A stretch of 64,000 nucleotides of DNA from Alloalcanivorax profundimaris (GCF_015265435.1 NZ_JABJWH010000010.1:243688-307687), one strand, 5' to 3'. Counted from the stretch's first letter, positions 51,244 to 61,111 are shown. The notes: generated by a model from the sequence alone, not told the origin. Numbers and translations: made by a program.

Positions 51244-52200
51244 ATGACGAGCAAACGCGAACAACTGGAACAATGGACCACGGTGGTGGCCGATACCGGC
51301 GACCTGGACCGCATCGCCGAGCTGCGGCCCCACGACGCCACCACCAACCCCTCGCTGCTGCTGGCCGCCGCCCGCGATGAACGCTACCGCCACCTGCTCG
51401 ACGAGGCCCGCGAGCTGGCCCGGGAAATGGGCCATGGCGATGACCTGGCCTGGTGCTGCGACGCCTTCGCCTGCGTGGCCGGCCAGGCGGTGCTGGAGCA
51501 CATCCCCGGCCTGGTCTCCACGGAAGTGGACGCCCGCCTGTCGTTCGACCCGGTGGCCACGGTGGAAAAAGCGCGCCGGCTGATGGCCCTGTATCGGGAA
51601 CTGGGCGTGGACAATGACCGGGTGCTGATCAAGACCGCCGCCACCTGGGAAGGCATTCAGGCCGCCCGGGTGCTGGAGGAGGAAGGCATCCATTGCAACC
51701 TGACCCTGGTGTTCTCCGTGGAGCAGGCCCTGGCCGCCGCCGAAGCCGGCGCCACCCTGATTTCGCCGTTCGTGGGTCGCATCCGCGACTGGCACGTGAA
51801 ACAGGGGCTGGAGATCAATCACATCGACCAGGACCCGGGGGTGACGTCCGTGCGCCGCATTTTCCAGCTGCTCAAGGCCCGTGGCCTGGAAACCATCGTG
51901 ATGGGCGCCAGCTTCCGCAACGCCGCCGAGATCGAGGCCCTGGCCGGCTGCGACCGGCTCACCATCAGCCCGGCGCTGCTGGACGAGCTGGGCCAGGACC
52001 CCGGCGAGCTGGAACGGCGCCTGGATGCCGCCGCCGTGGAACCGGACAGCGACTGGCAGCCGGTGAACGAAGCGGCCTTTCGCTGGTCCCTGAATGAGAA
52101 CCCCATGGCCTGCGATCTGCTCAGCGACGGCATCCGCCGGTTCGCCGCCGACCAGCGGGCCCTGGAGCAACTGCTCACCGAGGAGGAGATCGCCGCGTGA
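51244..52200 (+). CDS. tal: Transaldolase
   Basis: A 318-residue TIM-barrel enzyme transferring dihydroxyacetone units in the nonoxidative pentose phosphate pathway. Conserved segments are HDATTNPSLLL, the Schiff-base Lys in RVLIKTAATWEG and ISPFVGRIRDW. The ATG at 51244 with a GGAAGG site gives the E. coli TalB-like length. It overlaps the TerB-like gene (GTGA). Confidence 0.96.
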   Translation: MTSKREQLEQWTTVVADTGDLDRIAELRPHDATTNPSLLLAAARDERYRHLLDEARELAREMGHGDDLAWCCDAFACVAGQAVLEHIPGLVSTEVDARLSFDPVATVEKARRLMALYRELGVDNDRVLIKTAATWEGIQAARVLEEEGIHCNLTLVFSVEQALAAAEAGATLISPFVGRIRDWHVKQGLEINHIDQDPGVTSVRRIFQLLKARGLETIVMGASFRNAAEIEALAGCDRLTISPALLDELGQDPGELERRLDAAAVEPDSDWQPVNEAAFRWSLNENPMACDLLSDGIRRFAADQRALEQLLTEEEIAA

Positions 52201-52637
52201 AATGGCTTGCCCGCCTGTTTGCGTCCACGGAAACCACCACCGACACCACCACCGGGGATTTGCACCGCGCCGCCGCCGCCCTGCTCATGGAGGTGGCGCG
52301 CACCGACGGCGAGGTGGATGAACAGGAAGAACGTTTGCTGCTGGAGGCGGTGCGCCGCCACTGGCGGCTGGACGAGGGCGAGATGGAGGACATCGTCGGC
52401 GAGCTGCACGAGCGCGTGGAGGCGGCCACGGACCTGTTCGAGTTCACCCGTCCGCTGCGCGAGCGCTGGGACCCGGAAACCCGGGTGCGGCTGATCTATG
52501 ACATGTGGGCCATCGCCGCCGCCGATGGCAAGGCGGACGTGCACGAGGAGCAGCTGATCCGCCGCGTCTCCGAGTTGTTGTACGTCTCCCACGGCGATTT
52601 CATTCGCGGCAAGCTCGCCGCCCTGGGCGAGGAATAG
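52197..52637 (+). CDS. TerB-family protein
   Basis: A 146-residue helical protein of the TerB (tellurite-resistance B-like) fold. The two conserved acidic turns appear as ARTDGEVDEQEERLL and AAADGKADVHEEQLI, which in the family bind metal. It has a short N-terminal extension (KWLARLFASTETTTD). The start is GTG at 52197, overlapping the tal stop, so it is coupled to tal. No other ter gene is nearby, so a tellurite role should not be assumed. Confidence 0.88.
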   Translation: MKWLARLFASTETTTDTTTGDLHRAAAALLMEVARTDGEVDEQEERLLLEAVRRHWRLDEGEMEDIVGELHERVEAATDLFEFTRPLRERWDPETRVRLIYDMWAIAAADGKADVHEEQLIRRVSELLYVSHGDFIRGKLAALGEE

Positions 52638-52696
52638 GGCTCGCCGGGCTTTCCGGGAAGGGGGGCGGCCGGCAGGCAGGTGACCCTGTCCGGGCC

Positions 52697-52805
52697 GCGT
52701 CTCGTCGTGGTCCCCCTTCCGGGAACGTCGTGAATCCATCCCTGGAGACTCCCGGTCAAACATCCTGTTTGACAGGGTCCCGGAAGGGGGACCACGACGA
52801 GACGC
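52697..52805. repeat. 28-bp perfect inverted repeat
   Basis: Arms at 52697-52724 and 52778-52805 are perfect reverse complements (GCGTCTCGTCGTGGTCCCCC and following) with a 53-base spacer. Inside is a GTCAAAC/GTTTGAC hairpin (52755-52773), and ACCCTGTC/GACAGGGT pairs across the set (52683-52690, 52771-52778). It carries no coding sequence. It may be a non-autonomous element or a REP-type double unit. Confidence 0.8.
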
Positions 52806-52819
52806 TACGAGGTAGCGTC
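52801..52819. repeat. 8-bp palindrome
   Basis: GACGCTAC-GAG-GTAGCGTC, overlapping the right arm of the 28-bp inverted repeat. Confidence 0.6.
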
Positions 52820-52829
52820 ATGCGCGGCT

Positions 52830-52853
52830 GTAGGAGCGACCGGGCGGCGCTCC
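52830..52853. repeat. REP-like element
   Basis: GTAGGAGCGACCGGGCGGCG and CTCC, identical to 47760-47783. It precedes the mlaA stop codon region, at the 3' end of mlaA on the opposite strand. Confidence 0.75.
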
Positions 52854-52887
52854 CACCGACGCAGGACGCCCGAGGATCGGGCGGCAA

Positions 52888-53784
52888 TCACCAGCCTTCG
52901 TTGCTTTCCAGCTCCGGGTCCTCATCCGGCAGCGCCGGGGCGGCGGCGTCCTGTCCCTTGATCTGTACCAAGCGGCGCTGCAGGTAGGCGTTGCGGATGA
53001 AGGTGTAGCGGTCGCCGACGATGTTGCGCTCCAGTTCCATCAGGTCCGCGCGCAGGTCGATGCCGTACAGCGCGGCCACGCTGTAACGGGTCAGGTCGTC
53101 CTCGATGTAGGTGGGCGGCCACAGGTAGGAGCGCGGGTACAGGGTGCCGGTGTCGCGCACCGTGGACGGCCCCAGGATCGGCAGCACCAGGTAGGGGCCG
53201 GACGGCACGCCCCAGCGCCCCAGGGTCACGTCCAGGTTGGTGTCCGAATTGTTCAGGTCCATTCTGCTGGCCACGTCGAACAGGCCGGCGATGCCCAGGG
53301 TGGTGTTCACCGTGAAGCGGCCCAGGTTGCTGCCGGCTTCGCCCCAGCGCCACTGCAGCACATAGTTGATGCTGTCGCCGATGTCACCCAGGTTGCTGAA
53401 AAAGCGCGTTACCGTGTCGTCCAGCCATTGCGGGGTGATCCACTGGTAGCCCTTGGCGGCGGGCTTGATGGCGTAGCGGTCGACGAAGTCGTTGAAGCCG
53501 AAGATCTTGCGGTTGAAGCCTTCCCAGGGGTCCCGTTCCTCGAATTGCCCGGCGCTGCCCCGGGAAAACGGCGTGGACGCCTCGCCCCAGTCCGAGTCGC
53601 CGGCGCTGGCGGCCACCGCCGCCTGGCCGCCCATGGCGTCGTCCGCCACCGGGTCGCCCTGGCGCTGGGCCTGGGCCGAGGCCTGTTCGGCGGCACCGGG
53701 TTCCGGCGCCGGTTCCGATTCGGCGGGGGAATGGGCGCAGCCAGCCAGGGAGGCCCCTAATAGGGCGAAAATCCATAAACGCAC
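52888..53784 (-). CDS. mlaA: MlaA-family outer membrane lipoprotein
   Basis: A 298-residue lipoprotein of the Mla system that removes mislocalised phospholipids from the outer leaflet of the outer membrane. The lipobox is LAGC with Cys16. A long Ala/Glu/Pro-rich linker (about 20-80) precedes the MlaA domain: DPWEGFNRKIFGFND, FSNLGDIGDSINYVLQ, NTTLGIAGLFDVASRM, LGRWGVPSGPYLVLP and VRDTGTLYPRSYLW are all conserved. Partner mla genes are not in this window. Confidence 0.95.
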   Translation of the reverse strand: MRLWIFALLGASLAGCAHSPAESEPAPEPGAAEQASAQAQRQGDPVADDAMGGQAAVAASAGDSDWGEASTPFSRGSAGQFEERDPWEGFNRKIFGFNDFVDRYAIKPAAKGYQWITPQWLDDTVTRFFSNLGDIGDSINYVLQWRWGEAGSNLGRFTVNTTLGIAGLFDVASRMDLNNSDTNLDVTLGRWGVPSGPYLVLPILGPSTVRDTGTLYPRSYLWPPTYIEDDLTRYSVAALYGIDLRADLMELERNIVGDRYTFIRNAYLQRRLVQIKGQDAAAPALPDEDPELESNEGW

Positions 53785-53818
53785 GGCGGAGTCCTTCTTA
53801 AGCGGTCAGGGTCGGCGC

Positions 53819-53849
53819 ATTATAGCGGGCCCCATGGCACGGAGAGCAA
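53819..53849 (-). promoter_or_regulatory. Candidate promoter of mlaA
   Basis: On the minus strand a perfect -10 TATAAT (53819-53824) lies 35 bases before the mlaA start. TTGCTC (53844-53849) could be the -35, though its 19-base spacer is long. Confidence 0.55.
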
Positions 53850-53864
53850 CCGCCCCGCCGCCGT

Positions 53865-54635
53865 TCATGCCGGTTCGGTGAGCCAGGTCCCCAGAATCAG
53901 GCCGCGCTGGCGCAGGCCGGCGAGCAAATCGGCGCCGAACCCGCGCACCGCGTCGGGATCCGGGTGCGCCATTTCCTCGGCCAGCAGAGCCAGCACCCGC
54001 TCGCCGCTCAGCGACGGATGGGCGGCGATCAGCGCCAGCAGGCGCGCGGTCACCGCGTTGATTTCCATGAACGCCACGCGCTCCTCCGCGTCCCGGTAGA
54101 CCAGCAGCCAGACCGGCTCTTCCGGGGGCGCTTGCGGCCGGTAATCCGGGCCGATGCGGTGCACCGGCCACTGGTAGCGCAACGTCACGTGCAGCGGCGA
54201 CAAACAGGGCACGCCGCGCAGCAGGTCGCCATCGGGCCGGATCTGGCCGGTGGGCCGGGTTTCGCGGCTGGTCTCCAGCACGACTTCCATCCACTCGTAG
54301 TGGGCCAGTTCCGCCAGGAACGGCGGGTCGGCCTCGCCGGGCGCGTATTCATCGGCCAGGAAGCCCACGAATTCCTCCGGAATATCCAGGAAGTACGGCG
54401 AGGCGCAGGCGTGGCCGTCGAAGAAAGCGCGCACCAGGCGCCGCCAGTCCGTTTCGGCGTACAGCGCCCGCAGTACCGGGAACCCCTTCTCCAGAAATCC
54501 GTTGATGTTGTTGAAGAACAGATTGCGGTAGATGGCGAGACGGCGCTCCTCGATGCCCTCCGGGGCGGCGTGGCGCTCCGGGTCGCGCAGGTGAGCCGCG
54601 AAGCGCCGCTGGATGCGTTGGAATTCCGGTTCCAT
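53865..54635 (-). CDS. hvfC: HvfC/BufC-type RiPP maturation partner (DUF2063)
   Basis: A 256-residue protein of the DUF2063 family. The N-terminal helical domain carries EERRLAIYRNLFFNNINGFL and LVRAFFDGHACASPYFLDIP; a C-terminal winged-helix-like domain ends in LLAGLRQRGLILG. In characterised relatives this protein forms a complex with the MNIO oxidase and presents the precursor peptide. Its ATG overlaps the hvfB stop by one base (TGATG), so the two are translated together in a tight hvfA-hvfB-hvfC operon. Naming follows the Haemophilus system and rests on the operon. Confidence 0.9.
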   Translation of the reverse strand: MEPEFQRIQRRFAAHLRDPERHAAPEGIEERRLAIYRNLFFNNINGFLEKGFPVLRALYAETDWRRLVRAFFDGHACASPYFLDIPEEFVGFLADEYAPGEADPPFLAELAHYEWMEVVLETSRETRPTGQIRPDGDLLRGVPCLSPLHVTLRYQWPVHRIGPDYRPQAPPEEPVWLLVYRDAEERVAFMEINAVTARLLALIAAHPSLSGERVLALLAEEMAHPDPDAVRGFGADLLAGLRQRGLILGTWLTEPA

Positions 54636-55498
54636 CAGGCGCTCCGCATGGCCGCCGCCGGGCCGCCGTGCCGTTGCTGGGTGTCGCCGATGCGGCGCAG
54701 CTCGTCACACAGGGTGTCGAACGGCGGGAAGTTGAAGTCCCGCTCCAGCAAGGTAGGCAGGACGCCGAAGCGCTCATAGGCCACCTCCAGAAGACGCCAC
54801 ACCGGATCGATCACCGGGGCGCCGTGAGTGTCCACCTTGAGGTCCTCGGCTTCGTCGAAATGGCCGGCCACGTGCACGTAGAAAATCCGTTCGCCGGGCA
54901 GGCCGCGAATGAAATCGGCGGCGTCGTAGCCGTGGTTGATGCCGTTCACGTAGGCATTGTTCACGTCCAGCAGCAGGCCGCAGTCGGCCTCCTCCAGCAC
55001 CGCGCGCACGAACGCCAGCTCGCTCAGGGCGGCGCTTTCCCGCACCGGCGGCGTGGCGTAATAACTGACATGCTCGATGGCGATGCGCTGGCCGAGAAAA
55101 TCCTGCACCCGGCGAATGCGGTCCGCCACGTAGTGCACCGCTTCCTCGGTGAACGGAATCGGCATCAGATCATAGAGATGGGCGTGATCGCCGCAGTAAC
55201 TGAGATGTTCGGTATAGGCCCGGATTCGATGCTCGGCGAGAAACGTCTTGATGTCGCCCAGCAACTCGAAATCCAGGGGCTCCGGCCCGCCCAGGGACAG
55301 GCTCAGGCCATGGGTGACGAAGGGAAAGCGTTCGGTGAGCGCGCGGAAGTCACGGCCCAGCCGGCCGCCCATGGGAATCCAGTTCTCCGGCGCCACTTCC
55401 AGAAAATCCACCGGCGGGGCCGGGGCGTTGGACAGCGGGCCCATCAAGGCCCGCCGCAACCCCAGACCGGTACCGGTCACGGGGAAAGCCGTCATCAT
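54635..55498 (-). CDS. hvfB: HvfB/BufB-type multinuclear non-heme iron oxidase (DUF692, MNIO)
   Basis: A 287-residue TIM-barrel enzyme of the MNIO family. Probable iron and structural residues are spread as in the family: Glu34 in EVAPENW, His63 in HGLSLSLG, Glu97/His98 and His105/His107 in [15 protein letters not shown], Glu142/His143 in IEHVSYY, Asp178/Asn180 in [11 protein letters not shown], His189, His209/His213, Asp223/His225 and Glu252/Asp254. Known homologues oxidise Cys residues of EGKCG motifs to copper-binding groups. The start is ATG 55498 or the adjacent ATG at 55495. It lies 12 bases after hvfA. Confidence 0.93.
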   Translation of the reverse strand: MMTAFPVTGTGLGLRRALMGPLSNAPAPPVDFLEVAPENWIPMGGRLGRDFRALTERFPFVTHGLSLSLGGPEPLDFELLGDIKTFLAEHRIRAYTEHLSYCGDHAHLYDLMPIPFTEEAVHYVADRIRRVQDFLGQRIAIEHVSYYATPPVRESAALSELAFVRAVLEEADCGLLLDVNNAYVNGINHGYDAADFIRGLPGERIFYVHVAGHFDEAEDLKVDTHGAPVIDPVWRLLEVAYERFGVLPTLLERDFNFPPFDTLCDELRRIGDTQQRHGGPAAAMRSA

Positions 55499-55510
55499 TC
55501 GGCTCCGTGG

Positions 55511-55783
55511 TCAGCCCTGGCCGCCGCAGCTGCCTTCGGAGGACTTGTCGCCACCGCAGCTGCCCTCGGTGGACTTATCGGAGGATTTCTCGCCACAGGA
55601 CCCTTCACCGCATTTGCCTTCGGCGTCCTTGCCGTGGTTATCGGCGAGCTGGTAGCCACTGGCCAGGTCGGTGGCGCCGAACGGATTCTCGGCGGCCTGC
55701 ACGGCCGGCACGGACATGGCCGAGGCGACCACGGCGGCGCCCAGGGTGGCGGCGAAAGGATTCAGTTTGGTTTGCTTAGCCAT
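55511..55783 (-). CDS. hvfA: HvfA/bufferin-type secreted Cys-rich RiPP precursor
   Basis: A 90-residue precursor. A Sec-type signal (about residues 1-30, ending AVQA) is followed by a spacer and a low-complexity Ser/Glu/Gly-rich C-terminus with four cysteines at 58, 63, 76 and 86. The first is in a canonical EGKCG; the others are in EGSCG. An AGGAG site precedes the ATG. By analogy with Haemophilus HvfA and Caulobacter bufferins, the Cys are probably modified by HvfB and the product binds copper in the periplasm. Which of the EGSCG sites is modified is unknown. Confidence 0.9.
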   Translation of the reverse strand: MAKQTKLNPFAATLGAAVVASAMSVPAVQAAENPFGATDLASGYQLADNHGKDAEGKCGEGSCGEKSSDKSTEGSCGGDKSSEGSCGGQG

Positions 55784-55889
55784 GATGGATCTCCTGAAAA
55801 ACGGTAGTGCTTACGGATGTATGAACATTATTGTGTCGCGCGGCCCGTTATCGGCGCCGCGTCACCCATGGATGCACGAATCAAGTAAA

Positions 55890-55895
55890 GGTTAC
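55890..55895 (-). promoter_or_regulatory. Possible ECF-sigma -35 element before hvfA
   Basis: GTAACC on the minus strand, about 107 bases upstream of the hvfA start. Caulobacter bufferin operons are controlled by an ECF sigma whose -35 is GTAACC, but the matching -10 is not clear here (CATC lies 15 bases downstream). A weak inference. Confidence 0.3.
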
Positions 55896-55907
55896 GTGGA
55901 GATCGCC

Positions 55908-55930
55908 AAAAAAAGACGGCTCGCCGGCCG
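55908..55930 (-). terminator. Terminator of KAS III-like gene
   Basis: On the minus strand a CGGC/GCCG stem (55917-55930) is followed by TC and seven T (55908-55914), 15 bases past the stop codon at 55945. Confidence 0.6.
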
Positions 55931-55944
55931 GGGCGGTCGCCGGG

Positions 55945-57075
<1,131 letters not shown>

Positions 57076-57174
57076 AAGCCTGTCCTCGCGCAAAGGGCGT
57101 TCTGAAAAGGGAACGCCGCGACAGTAAATAAGTTAATTATCCGGATATGACAGGTCCGGCGCAAAGGGCATGAC

Positions 57175-57201
57175 CCGGATCGCGACTGAAGTCGCTCCTA
57201 C
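57175..57201. repeat. REP-like element
   Basis: CCGGATCGCGACTGAAGTCG followed by CTCCTAC; GCGACT-GA-AGTCGC is a hairpin. The same 27 bases occur at 63913-63939. Confidence 0.85.
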
Positions 57202-57234
57202 AACAGTGTCATCGCACGGCATCGTAGCCGCCGC

Positions 57235-60200
57235 TCAGCAAGCCTCCCACTGCTTGTTGAGCCGCTTGGCGGACACCGTCACCTTGGTACCCAGGGGCTG
57301 GGCGAACAGGCTCACCCGGTATTCCTCGATCATCCAGCGGAACAGGCGCAACGCCAGTGGCTGCCGCCAGGGCGGCGCGTCGCCGGCGCGGCGCCGGTAG
57401 CGTTCCTGAAAGTCCTCCAACTCCGCCACCAGGGCGCGATCACGACCGATCTGGCCGGCCAGCTTGTCCAGGCGCTGTTCCACCGCCGCCAGGTAGCGGG
57501 GGTATTCGCTCAGCCAGTCCGCCTCCACCGCCAGGGGGAAATCGCCGCCGAACAGGTCGGCGAGCTGGGTCTTGAGATCCCGGTGGGCGTGGGCCCAGGC
57601 GAGCGGAAAATTCTTCTCCAGGCGCCCCATCACGCCCCGGTAAACAGCGAACAACCGGCCGTATTCGCCCAGGGCCTTCTCCGCGGCGGTCACGAAGTCG
57701 CCGCGCCCGCCGTCGAAGCGCGCGCGCCAGTCCGCCTCGGCGCGCACCGGCTCGGCGTGAAATCGAAAGTGATCGGCGGCCAGGCGCAGCAGCACCCGCT
57801 CCAGGCCGTGCCGGCCCAGGTCCGTTTTGTCCGCCTTGAGCTTCTGGAAGCCCGGCTGCTGGCCGGCGAAACGCTTCAGGGCGCGCACCTGGTCGCCCAG
57901 GGCCAGCAGCGCCAGCCGCGCGCACCCGTAGCCGTGGTGCCAGGCCGCCTCCTCGGCGTCGGACCAGCGCCGCCGCGCCACCGTCTCGCCCCGGTCTTCC
58001 AGGCCCGGGTAGTAGCGCAGGCGCACGCCGCCCTGCTCCAGCTCCTCGCTCTCCGGCAAGGCGCCGAAGCACCAGTCACGCCCCTCCGGGTCCGGCTCCC
58101 GGTGGGCCGGGGCCTCGGCGGCGGCCTGCACCTGGTCGGCGAAGGCCCGGCGCAGCGCCGCCGGGTCGCGGCCCTCGCGCAGGGTGGCGCCGTCACCGTC
58201 CACCACCCGCAGATTCATGCGCAGGTAGTCGGGAATCCGTTCCACCGGCCATTCCTCCTGCTCCACCCGCACCCCGGTCATGCGCTGCAGCTCCCGGGTC
58301 ATGGCCGGCAGCAGCGGCCGGTCCGGGGCCAGGGCTTCCATCAAGGCATTGACGTAGTCCGGCACCGGCACGAAATGCCGGCGGCGCGCCTTGGGCAGGC
58401 CGCGAATCAGCGCCTCCAGCTTTTCACGCAGCAGGCCCGGCACCAGCCAGTCGAGCCGCTCCTCGGGCACCTGATCCAGGGCCGCCACCGGCACCACCAG
58501 GGTCACGCCGTCGGTGTCACCGGTGGGGTCGAAGCTGTACTCAAGAGGCAGGGTCAGGCCGTCCAGATCGAGCTGGTCGGGGAAGGCGTCGTCGCGCAGG
58601 TCCGGGCTGCGCGACAGCAGGAAGTCGTCGTCCATGAGCAGCGCCTGGCGTTGCCCATCGCTGGCCTCCTTGCGGTACCAGGTCTCCAGGTGGGTGAGCG
58701 TGTACAGCCCGTCCGGCAACCGCTGGTCGTAGAACGCCACGCGGGCTTCCTCGTCCACCAGGATGTCCCGCCGGCGCAGCTTGTGCTCCATGTCCTCGAG
58801 CCGTTCCAGGCGTTCCCGGTTGGCCTTCACGAACGGCGGCTCCCGGGTCAGCTGGCCGTCCACCAGGCCCTCGCGGATCATCAGCTCCCGGGCCAGGGGC
58901 GGATCCAGCGGGCCATAGTTCACCCGCCGGCCGGACGCCAGGATCAGCCCGAACAGATTGACCTGCTCCTTGGCCATCACGCAGCCCCGTTTCTTCGACC
59001 AGTGCGGCTCGAAGTACTGGCGCTTGATCAGGTGCGCCGCTTCCTGCTCCACCCATTGCGGTTCAATGCGCGCCACGCAGCGGGCGAACAGCCGGCTGGT
59101 TTCCACCTGCTCGGCGGCCATCAGCCAGCGGGCGCCGTTCTTCTTCCCGGCCCGTTTGCTCAGCGTGGAGCCCGGCCAGATCAGCGGTTTGCGGTTGCGG
59201 GTGGAAAGCCATTCGCCCTCCTCACCGCGCTGCATCACATTGCCCAGCAGGCCGGTGAGGAGGGCCCGGTGAATGGATTCGTACTCCGCCGGCTCCCGGT
59301 TCAGCGTCCAGCCCTGGTCCCGGGCCAGCAGCAACAACTGGCGATGGGTATCGCGCCATTCACGCATGCGCGACGGCGCCAGGAAGGTTTTCTTCAGGGC
59401 CTTTTCGAACTGGTTGCGCGACAGCGCCTCCCGCTGTTCCTCCGCCCAGTGCCACAGATTCAGAAACCACAGGAAATCGCTGTCCTTGTCCTCGAACGGC
59501 TGGTGGGCCTGGTCCGCCTGCTGCTGCTTGTCCCGGGGACGCTCGCGGGGGTCCTGCACCGCCAGGGCGGCGACGATCACCAGCACCTCGCGCAGCGCCT
59601 TCTTGTCGGCGCCCCCCACCACCATGCGCGCCAGGGTCGGGTCCAGGGGGAAACGCGCCAGTTGCCGGCCCAGGGGCGTGGGCTTGCGTTTGCCGTCCAG
59701 GGCACCCAGCTCCTCCAGCAGCCGGTAACCGTCACGGATCAGCCGACCATCCGGCGGCTCCATGAACGGGAAGTCCTCCACCGCCCCCAGGCGCAGGTCC
59801 GACATTTGCAGGATCACCGCCGCCAGATTGGTGCGCTGGATTTCCGGATCGGTGAATTCCGGCCGCTGCAGAAAGTCATCCTCGTCGTAGAGACGGAAGC
59901 AGATGCCCGGCATCAGCCGGCCACTGCGGCCGGCGCGCTGATTGGCGCTGGCCTGGGCCACCGGTTCCACCGGCAGCCGCTGCACCTTGGAGTGCACGCT
60001 GTAACGGCTGATGCGGGCGGTGCCGGCGTCGATCACGTAGCGGATACCGGGCACCGTAAGGGAGGTTTCCGCCACATTGGTGCTCAGCACCACCCGCCGC
60101 CCGCGGTGGGCCGAGAACACCCGCTGCTGTTCGGCGCCGCTCAAGCGCGCGTAAAGTGGCAGCAGTTCCGTATCGCGGAAATCGCAGCGCTTGAGGTGAT

Positions 60201-61107
60201 GGTGCACGTCGCGGATTTCCCGCTCGCCGCTCAGGAACACCAGCACGTCCCGGGCCGCCGGCGGACCGTCGCGGCGCTCGTCGCGCTGGATTTCGCGCAG
60301 CACGTCCTCCACCTGGGGGCCCAGGTCCCGGTCGCCTTCCGGCGGCCGGTAGCGGATGTCCACCGGATAGGTGCGCCCGGATACTTCGAACACCGGAGCG
60401 CCGTCGAAGTGCTCGGCGAAGCGTTCGTGGTCGATGGTCGCCGAGGTGATGATCACCTTCAGGTCCGGGCGGCGCGGCAGAAGTTGCTTGAGATAGCCGA
60501 GCAGGAAATCGATGTTGAGGCTGCGTTCGTGAGCCTCGTCGATGATCAGGGTGTCGTACTGATTGAGGAAGCGGTCGTTCTGGATCTCGCTGAGCAGCAT
60601 GCCGTCGGTCATCAGCTTGATCAGGCTGTCCTCGCCCACCTGCTCGCTGAAGCGCACCTTGTAGCCCACCTTCTCACCGATCCGGGTGTGCAGCTCCTCG
60701 GCCAGCCGCGCCGCCACCGAGCGCGCCGCCAGCCGGCGCGGCTGGGTGTGGCCGATGTAGCCGTCCACGCCACGTCCCAGCTCCAGGCAGATCTTGGGCA
60801 GCTGGGTGGTCTTGCCGGAGCCGGTTTCGCCGGCCACCACCACCACCTGGTGATCGCGGATCGCCGCCGCCAGCTCCTCGCGGTGGCGCACCACCGGCAG
60901 GTCCGGCCATTGCAGCGGCGCCGCCAGCAACCCACGGCGCCGCTCCCGGGCGGCCACGGAGATGTCGATGGCGGCGGCCACCTTGTCACGACCGTGCTCG
61001 CTGAAACGCCGGCTCAGGCCATCCAGGCGTTTTTTCAGGCGCGGCCGGTCCCCGGCGCGGGCCTGGGCCAACCGTTGGTAAAGATCCTGTAATGAAGTTT
61101 CGGTCAT
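57235..61107 (-). CDS. hrpA: ATP-dependent RNA helicase HrpA
   Basis: A 1290-residue DEAH helicase. Walker A GETGSGKTT (93-101), DEAH at 190-193, a SAT motif and the QRAGRSGR motif VI (in ASANQRAGRSGR) are intact; a C-terminal HrpA-specific region of about 600 residues follows. HrpA remodels mRNA and has been implicated in fimbrial mRNA processing and in rescue of stalled ribosomes. The ATG at 61107 lies 4 bases after the M61 peptidase stop, so the two are coupled. A REP-like element lies just past its stop. Confidence 0.95.
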   Translation of the reverse strand: MTETSLQDLYQRLAQARAGDRPRLKKRLDGLSRRFSEHGRDKVAAAIDISVAARERRRGLLAAPLQWPDLPVVRHREELAAAIRDHQVVVVAGETGSGKTTQLPKICLELGRGVDGYIGHTQPRRLAARSVAARLAEELHTRIGEKVGYKVRFSEQVGEDSLIKLMTDGMLLSEIQNDRFLNQYDTLIIDEAHERSLNIDFLLGYLKQLLPRRPDLKVIITSATIDHERFAEHFDGAPVFEVSGRTYPVDIRYRPPEGDRDLGPQVEDVLREIQRDERRDGPPAARDVLVFLSGEREIRDVHHHLKRCDFRDTELLPLYARLSGAEQQRVFSAHRGRRVVLSTNVAETSLTVPGIRYVIDAGTARISRYSVHSKVQRLPVEPVAQASANQRAGRSGRLMPGICFRLYDEDDFLQRPEFTDPEIQRTNLAAVILQMSDLRLGAVEDFPFMEPPDGRLIRDGYRLLEELGALDGKRKPTPLGRQLARFPLDPTLARMVVGGADKKALREVLVIVAALAVQDPRERPRDKQQQADQAHQPFEDKDSDFLWFLNLWHWAEEQREALSRNQFEKALKKTFLAPSRMREWRDTHRQLLLLARDQGWTLNREPAEYESIHRALLTGLLGNVMQRGEEGEWLSTRNRKPLIWPGSTLSKRAGKKNGARWLMAAEQVETSRLFARCVARIEPQWVEQEAAHLIKRQYFEPHWSKKRGCVMAKEQVNLFGLILASGRRVNYGPLDPPLARELMIREGLVDGQLTREPPFVKANRERLERLEDMEHKLRRRDILVDEEARVAFYDQRLPDGLYTLTHLETWYRKEASDGQRQALLMDDDFLLSRSPDLRDDAFPDQLDLDGLTLPLEYSFDPTGDTDGVTLVVPVAALDQVPEERLDWLVPGLLREKLEALIRGLPKARRRHFVPVPDYVNALMEALAPDRPLLPAMTRELQRMTGVRVEQEEWPVERIPDYLRMNLRVVDGDGATLREGRDPAALRRAFADQVQAAAEAPAHREPDPEGRDWCFGALPESEELEQGGVRLRYYPGLEDRGETVARRRWSDAEEAAWHHGYGCARLALLALGDQVRALKRFAGQQPGFQKLKADKTDLGRHGLERVLLRLAADHFRFHAEPVRAEADWRARFDGGRGDFVTAAEKALGEYGRLFAVYRGVMGRLEKNFPLAWAHAHRDLKTQLADLFGGDFPLAVEADWLSEYPRYLAAVEQRLDKLAGQIGRDRALVAELEDFQERYRRRAGDAPPWRQPLALRLFRWMIEEYRVSLFAQPLGTKVTVSAKRLNKQWEAC

Positions 61108-61111
61108 GTAG

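Noticed and set aside
52197..52637. Tellurite resistance locus
   Set aside because: Only a TerB-like domain is present, with no terC, terD or terZ neighbours.
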